This document shows, one piece after another, positions 57,626-64,000 of a stretch of 64,000 bases of DNA. Source of the stretch: Nymphaea colorata. Its lineage: Eukaryota; Streptophyta; Magnoliopsida; Nymphaeales; Nymphaeaceae. The position numbers and the translations under genes are program-made. How positions within the stretch are numbered: the first letter of the stretch is position 1; every line of letters begins with the position of its first letter. The notes under the pieces were generated by a model that did no database searches, had not been told where the DNA came from, and saw only the letters and a program-made list of their open reading frames with translations. The stretch is taken from the NCBI RefSeq assembly GCF_008831285.2, contig NW_022204507.1, forward strand, positions 5,848,174 through 5,912,173. The letters run 5' to 3'.

Positions 57626-59317
57626 CTTAACAAACATGTATATTTATATGCACACCATCATTTGATAATAATGCTCATCCATATGATTGTCACATTATAT
57701 CTTTGAAAAATGAAAACCTATTTGGTGTTTGAACATAAAAAAAAATGCATTTGGCTATACCAGTTTGTTAGAGAGGGAACAACATACAACTATCGCTTGT
57801 TGTTTCTGACACCCATTTGGCTGCATTGAAGGACCGCTGTCGATAAAGCACAACACACAATGTCTGAGCAATATTTCCTGTGCACTAAGAGGGAAACATA
57901 TCACTGCGATATGTATTGTCCCAAGTTGGTGCATTAAACGTGGCAAAGGAGGAAATTTGGACTATATGCATATCTGCCTAAATGGATACGAGAAAATGAG
58001 ACAACAACTCGTCTGCCTAAAGACAATAAGTTAACAACGACAAATTAATATGATAATGCAACTACAGGATTCGTTATATGATTGCTTATTTCACATGCAA
58101 TCAGATGAGTAAGAACAACATGTGATATGTACTATTGGATCCTGTTTTTTGATACCCATTTAGCTGCATTTAATGAAGCCATCAATTGTTGCAGCTACAT
58201 CAAATGAATGCAGTTGATAATGCACAACACACAACGTTCGAGCAACATTCCTTTGCGCTATCACATGTTAATGAACTGCACAAACATGCAAATGTACAAC
58301 TGCTGTATGTATTGTCGCATGCGGTGCATTAAATGTGGCAAGGTCGGAACAATTTGGACTACAATCATAAATACAGGAGAGGCAGCAGGTAATATCCTGT
58401 TTCATAAGGTGACGGTAAAGAAGAATGAGAAACTTAATTTGTTCAATGATGATATACACAGGATTATATTCATGATTTCAACCCAAATAGAGTAGCAATA
58501 TCGTAATTACTATCTCATTAATGCTATTGTTAGGAAATATGGTAGGTGGATCATTTATATAGTTTGTCTTCTCCTCACAGATTGCAAGATGTAATGGTGT
58601 TAATGCAACAAAGGGTTGCGAATGAAAAGCACAACATTCTCCGTCTTGCTGTCATGGTAGTTTAGTTTTTTCAAATAAATTTGTAGCTTGGTTGACCTAC
58701 GACATTCATTTTGTTCTTATATCTTGTTGTACAGAATGCACTCTGATGAAAGCCCTTCGGTTATAGTTTCATGCATCCTAAAAATATGCTTCTAGACCCT
58801 TTGCTCAACGTGTTTGAAGTGGTTCTGCTTTCAACCTTGTGAGAATAGTGCCATCATTGGGTATTATATGTTCTCGACATGCAGAACAAAGCTTGTTTAT
58901 ACTACAATTTAATGCAAATGCATGGACTAATACTACATGATTTGTGGTTCTTGAAATATTTTTTAAAGAGTTGGTACGAAATCAACATGATTCAGTGGCA
59001 CTTTCTCCATAGGAAGAAAGCTCCCAGCCAAAACAATGGCCATGATCGTGGTGTTTTCATCATCAAATACATAGAAATAATTTGCAATGATAGCGAACCT
59101 GCTCTTTTGTAGGATAGTATACTACATCTTAGAATATAGCTACGTGATGACCTTCGTGGAGTATGATACATCACAGTCTGCACTAAGAAAGCCAAACCAG
59201 ACGAAGAAGAAGAAACACAAACAGATTGCGATAATAAATGGCCAGAATGTTGTGCGAGAGAAGTTCATGCAATAAAACAACTGCATGATTAGTTTTGCAA
59301 TACAATAAAATAAAATT
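57626..59317. other. MULE interior with scattered GATAA repeats, no gene recognised
   Basis: Repeats of the 54.3-56 kb type recur at about 57,770-58,260 (for example CATTTGGCTGCATT, CACAACACACAATGTCTGAGCAA and GATTGCTTATTTCAC). Elsewhere I see only short frames without motifs. Confidence 0.45.
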
Positions 59318-61029
59318 GTGTTCATAAGAATGTGTTACCCACTCGGACAAATTTACTCAAACAACGACACTATATTGACTTCTTTTACGATAAAATGACA
59401 CCTATTAAGAGGCGAAAAGCACTCAGATGAAACTAAATGTGTTAATGCAACTGCAGAATTCGATATATGATACACTAAACTAAAATCATGTTTATAAGGA
59501 CACAATACCCACTCGAAAAAATAAATGCAACGACAACACTATATCGAGTGGTTTTATTGTAAGGCACCTACTAAGAGGATGCGAAAAACACTAAAAAAAA
59601 ATTAATGCAACAATAACACTAATATGCACTTCTTTTACAATAATAAGGCACCTACTAAAAGACAATAAACACTCTGACAAAATAAATTGCAGTAATGCAA
59701 CTGCAGGAGTCATTATATGGTACACTCAATTAAAGTTGTGTTTATAAGGACACAATATCCACTTGAAAAAAATTAAATGCGACAATGACAAAACGCACAA
59801 AGACAGTGTATCTAGTGGTTTTACGATAACAAGGCACTTACTAAGAGAATGGGATAAACACTTAGAAAAATATAATTCATACAACATTAGTATGCACTTC
59901 TTTTATGATAAGAAGGCGCCTAATAAAAGGCGATAAGCACTCGAAATAAACAAATTGTGATAATGCAACTACAAGATTCGTCATGTGATTCACTCTACTA
60001 CAATTGTGTTTATAAGGAACAATACCCACTCAAGAAAATTAAATGCAACAACGACACTATATGAAGTGATTTTCGATAATAAGGCACTTACTAAAAGAAT
60101 ACGATAAACACTCGAAAAAATATAAATGCAGGAATAACAATCGTATGCACTTCTTTTACGATAAGAAAGTGCCTACTACAAGGCGATAAGCATTCGAACG
60201 AAACAAATTGTGATCATGTAACTGCAGGATTTATTATATGATGCACTCAAATAAAATCGTGTTTATAAGGATGCAATACACACTTGGAAAAATTAAATGC
60301 AACAAGGACAAAACATGACAATGACATTGTATAAAGTGGCTTTATGATAACAAGATGCTTACTAAGAGAATGCGATAAACACTCAGAAAAATGTAGTGCA
60401 ATGACAACACTGGTATGCACTTCTTTTACGATAATAACACACCTACTAAAAGGTGATCAGCAGTTGAATGAAACAAATTGCGATAAGTAGCTGCAGGATT
60501 CATTACATGATACACCAAACTAAATTTGTGTTTATAAGGACGATATACCCACTTGAAAAAAATAAATAAAACAACGACAATGAATCGAGTGGTTTTACGA
60601 TAACAAGGCACTTATTAAGAGAATGTGATAACCACTCAGAAAAATGTAATGTGACAATGACACTAATAGACACTTAAGAAGGCGCTTACTAAAAGGCAAT
60701 AAGCACTCGGATGAAACAAATTGAGATAATGCAATTGTAGGATTCGTCATACGATACACTCAAATGAATTCACATTTATAAGGATGTGATACCCACTCGA
60801 AAAAAATTAAACACCACAATGACAAATTGAGACAATGACACTATATCGAGTAGTTTTACGATAACAAGGTGCTTACTAATAGAATGTGATACCCACTCGA
60901 AAAATGTAATACGACAATGACACTAGTATGTGCTTCTTTTAAAAGAAAATGCACCTACTAAAAGGCAATAAGCACTCAGACACAACAAATTGTGATAACG
61001 CAACTCCAGGATTCGTTAAACAATACAAA
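59318..61029. repeat. Tandem array, period about 244-269 bp, seven diverged units
   Basis: Units begin at (G/A)TGTTTATAAGG or a variant at 59,318 (short, 170 bp), 59,488, 59,738, 60,006, 60,259, 60,528 and 60,772. Each carries ACCCACTCGAAAAAA, TATATCGAGTGGTTTTACGA, TAACAAGGCACTTACTAAGA, ATGCACTTCTTTTACGATAA, GGCACCTACTAAAAGGCGAT and GCAACTGCAGGATTCGT-like blocks. Divergence between units is moderate and spread evenly. There is no long open frame. Confidence 0.88.
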
Positions 61030-61260
61030 GAATTATGACAACAAAATAATAACGTGTTTAAGAAAGAATGAAATAATATTAACTTGTTATCGATCATTCT
61101 TATGAACAATAGTATATTGTTTGTATTCAATCAAGAAAATATGATTAGAAAAAAAAAAGATTATTCTCGATCAAGAAAATATGATTAGAAAAAAGAGATT
61201 ATCCTCGATCATTCCGTGAACAAGACCTTCTTCAACCTATAAATTTTCTGAGTCAAATCG
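61030..61260. repeat. Direct duplication of about 46 bp beyond the array
   Basis: AATCAAGAAAATATGATTAG followed by AAAAAAAAGATTATTCTCG (from about 61,129) recurs as ATCAAGAAAATATGATTAGA and AAAAAGAGATTATCCTCG (from about 61,174). It marks the right edge of the repeat block. Confidence 0.6.
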
Positions 61261-61899
61261 AAACATGATCAACCAGCGACTTTATTACTGTAGCAAGCTC
61301 TCTTCCATTGGGTGGTTAGGACTCTGTGCTACAGTCTTTGCATTGTCATGGCATCTTTTGCTTTTTATCTCCTGCCCATATGATCCTGGCTCCGTTTATT
61401 GCAGATCTCCCTCTGAGCAACATCCTCTTCTTGGGATGATATTGATGATGTTGTTTCAGATGGTCATCCAAGTTGGGAGGGCACATCTAAACAGGTTTCA
61501 CGTACTGGAGAATGAACTATGACCCAATATTGGTCATGGTACCCTGGTGCAAACCCCTCGCTGTCGTAAGCAATGACAACTTCACCACCATGGTGCTAGT
61601 TACGGAGCTCTATCTGAAACAAAAGTTGTCAGTTAACTCCAACCCTAAAAGCACTTTTGTTCCATAATCTCTTGTAGAAATGGAGTGGTTGCAGAATGAA
61701 CTGGTCAAGACCACACTACAAGAGGACTTGACTTCTATGATGCATTTCTATTTCGTTCATGCAGAACAACCATAGGTCTCTACACAAAAACTGAAAAGCT
61801 TTCTCCATAATCTAATCATTGGTATCTTCACCAATGTATAGTCTAAATAGTTCCTGCAGATAAAAATGAAATAATCATCAACACACAAGTATCCCAGCG
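61261..61899 (-). other. Possible C-terminal remnant of the PMD gene
   Basis: The minus strand reads VVIAYDSEGFAPGYHDQYWV near 61,590-61,530 and is bordered by possible splice signals. It lies downstream of the PMD relic in the same orientation. I cannot place it in a family with confidence. The plus-strand frame at 61,265-61,522 is hydrophobic and unrecognised. Confidence 0.3.
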
Positions 61900-62830
61900 T
61901 CAGTATAAAACACTATTTGCTATACCTACCTGGGCCATTTGCACATTCAATATGATTAACCTAGATGTCTCTGCATCGTTGTAATCTCTGTGACTGATAC
62001 CTCTCGACCATGCATGCAATGGATGAGCATTTGGAAACGGAAGCTCGACAGTGGGACTAATAGAAGGTACATGCTCTCACATCTAGAACTATCAACAGAA
62101 CAGAAATGCAAACATTACAAGATGATAAATAATCATCTAAAACATAAATTTGCATCATGAAGATACTAACTATACCTGCAGCAACAACTAGCATCCTCCA
62201 ATGGATGTAACCCCAGCCTTAAAGTATTTCAACTGGCTATACCAATCCACTAGCACAACTGCCCCTCATGCGGAGCAGGGAATTTCATCTACATCTTCCA
62301 AAAATTGGATGTTACCACCAACTTATTCTTCAGCCTTAATTGTCACTAAATTGACAAATGCCAAATAAATATACAAAAAGGACCTCAATGCTTGGTCCGC
62401 TTATTGTGAAGGTGCACCATGCTTTGCATGCTGCCATTTATTCTGTAGCTCTTAAAAAATTAATGGCATCGACTTTCCGCCAAAGGCCACAACCTTCTTG
62501 AACTCCAAATTTGTCAACCCTAGAAGGTCGTTGCTCTTCCCTATCAAGCTCTACCTAGACGTTCCAACAACAGGTCTTCTGTGACATCTCAAATACAGCC
62601 TAGCAATGTCTTCTAGGGTGATCGTCATCTCGAATCCATCAAATACTAATGTGTTTGTCTAAGAATCTCACTTGTGTGCCTGGGCGTACATGGGCCCCTA
62701 TTGGAGTTACATTGCACCACGAGAAAGCAGCTGTGGGAATTGCATTCTGACCAATCTTTGCTTTTAGAAGTCTGATAGAATTCATACCAATCAACGACCA
62801 AACATCATTGGCAGCGGCCACATTTCTACA
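61900..62830 (-). pseudogene. Plant mobile domain (PMD) protein relic
   Basis: The minus strand reads IGMNSIRLLKAKIGQNAIPT and VRFLDKH (62,790-62,645). After a frameshift come GFEMTITLEDIARLY (62,630) and RRPVVGTS, then NDLLGLTNLEFKKVV. These are followed by ADQALRSFLYIYLAFVNLVT, FLEDVDEIPCSA, AVVLVDWYSQLKYFKAGVTS and IGGC (62,400-62,190). This order (EMT.TL.DVA.L, then R..LLYLL, L.D, WG.A.L..LY..L, GG) matches the transposon-derived PMD of plant MAIL1/MAIN-type proteins and MULE/gypsy-borne genes. Upstream 62,940-63,130 (minus) is a Lys/Glu-rich linker (for example MKVAKTIGQATKTKKGGE). Stops and frameshifts are present. The remainder to about 61,560 is a weak continuation. Confidence 0.7.
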
Positions 62831-63504
62831 ACTGAAATACTAGTGTCAAAGACATGACCTGCATAGAAACTTTAACTACAAATACATAAAAAATAAATGA
62901 CATAGATTACTTACATCGATGTCACACAATCACCTCCTTTTCTTTTCAACACTCTCCACCACCTCTAATTTTTGGTGTAGGTATAGTCCACACATCTAAC
63001 ACTAATTTTTCTGCCCCTGCATTCTCCACCTCCGGGAGTCTTTCCCCTTCCACTGCCTTCTTCCACTGAAATCCAATCTCCCCTCCTTTCTTTGTCTTGG
63101 TGGCCTGTCCAATCGTTTTTGCCACCTTCACCTCCTCCTGCTTAGGCTCCTTCTGCTGCGAATGCTCAAACCATCATGGAAAAGCCTCGACCAATAAACT
63201 TCCTTTAACTTTTTCATGTAGGGCCATTTCGCATCATTACCACAGTCCACCTCGGGCACATTCTTTTCGAAAAAGCCATTTTGATGCAACAAAGGGTATT
63301 TTTGAAGAGCAACATCTTTACGTATGGGCTACATGATCATTCTTGCAGTTAAACGTGAGGCATTAGTGTCTATTGAGTGCACCAACCGATTCACCTTCAA
63401 CCGACCTTGACATCAAATTGGGTTCCTAGTTAATGTTTGAGACAAGTTGTTAATGAGATACTAAATTTTTTATGGGATAATTTTTACGAGATAATAGAAT
63501 TTTC

Positions 63505-63720
63505 ATGAGATAATGAGATAATGCTATAAGAGGGACCCAAAACAAAAGCTATTTCTTACTGTTTAAAGGGGAATATTATGAGACAATAAGATAATATTAT
63601 AGGAAGGAAAAAATCAGAAATGTTGTTTACTGCTTGATGTCGTATATTGTGAGATAATGAGATTATGCCATGAGAGGAACAAAAAAATGAACATGTTTTT
63701 TAATGGCTCAAAGGTGTATA
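63505..63720. repeat. Tandem array, period about 72 bp, three units, GAGATAA-rich
   Basis: Units start at (A/G)TGAGATAATGAGATAATG-like sequence at 63,505, 63,578 and 63,649. Each continues TATAAGAGGGA then TTACTG then a GTATATT-like end. The same GAGATAA vocabulary is used as at 54.3-56 kb and, inverted, at 1.1-1.4 kb. Confidence 0.7.
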
Positions 63721-64000
63721 TTGGTCATAACGACATGCATATACAAACTGACAAATATTACCTTTATCGAATCTTCTTTTTGTTGTTTCCATTTTAATAC
63801 CTGCAAAAGCTCTTTTTGTGTTAATCATGGGCATTTTTGCCATACTTAAACTGCTAAACAAAATTACATACACGGGCACGGTTTACATATAACCAGCTTC
63901 AGAAATGAAGACCTTGCTGCTGCTCCAGGGCCCACTGGGGCTGTTCACTACCATTAGTGTTCATGTTCCGGTTGTGGCTGTGGAAGCACAGGTTGGATGT
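63721..64000. other. No assignable feature at the right edge
   Basis: Unique-looking sequence; no motif recognised before the window ends. Confidence 0.4.

Overview
This is a 64 kb stretch of a flowering-plant nuclear genome that is almost entirely transposon and transposon wreckage. The plant assignment rests on the element families: FAR1-type MULE transposase, plant mobile domain, TNP2-type CACTA transposase, plant Ty1/copia and chromovirus Ty3/gypsy elements. It also rests on fragments of plant host genes (LysM receptor kinase, NAC, root-cap/LEA protein, SEC31). I see no intact single-copy host gene. No tRNA, rRNA or CRISPR was seen. The species cannot be named from the sequence.

Layout. 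1-1.1 kb: N-terminal part of a FAR1/MULE transposase on the minus strand, followed by GATAA-rich flank to about 1.46 kb. 1.5-5.5 kb: AT-rich sequence with a CT microsatellite. 6.5-7.5 kb: PIF/Harbinger transposase pseudogene (minus) with a hAT-like MITE carrying a perfect 8-bp duplication. 9.4 kb: perfect 47-bp tandem duplication. 11.46-11.99 kb: 3' end of a minus-strand copia. 12.97-13.22 kb: degenerate minisatellite of about 34 bp. 13.8-18.57 kb: full-length but dead copia element with a 5-bp duplication, inside TGGCA-rich repeat. 19.2-22.5 kb: fragments of at least four unrelated host genes, all on the minus strand and several with splice sites, beside a CACTA TNP2 fragment (23.5-24.4 kb). 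24.8-25.7 kb: copia RT fragment. 25.93-26.4 kb: purine/pyrimidine fold-back MITE. 27.86-39.01 kb: young Tekay/Del-like chromovirus with LTRs of about 3.2 kb, an almost open polyprotein with three stops, and a clipped 3' LTR. 41.2-52.5 kb: nest of at least four copia elements, including a minus-strand element with both LTRs (43.22-48.06 kb) inserted in an older plus-strand copia. 52,498-52,597: exactly 100 N.

Right of the gap (52.6-64 kb) is one MULE-like landscape: FAR1/MURA-type transposase (plus), a C48/Ulp1-like peptidase relic (minus), a plant mobile domain relic (minus), and several families of GATAA-rich tandem repeats with periods of about 250, 183 and 72 bp. The first 753 bases right of the gap are an inverted near-copy of window bases 1-766. 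The differences are nearly all short deletions, which points to a contig-end or scaffolding problem.

The parts most worth a second look are the multi-gene capture cluster at 19.2-22.5 kb, the composite MULE (transposase + C48 + plant mobile domain + structured satellite arrays), and the gap-flanking inverted copy.
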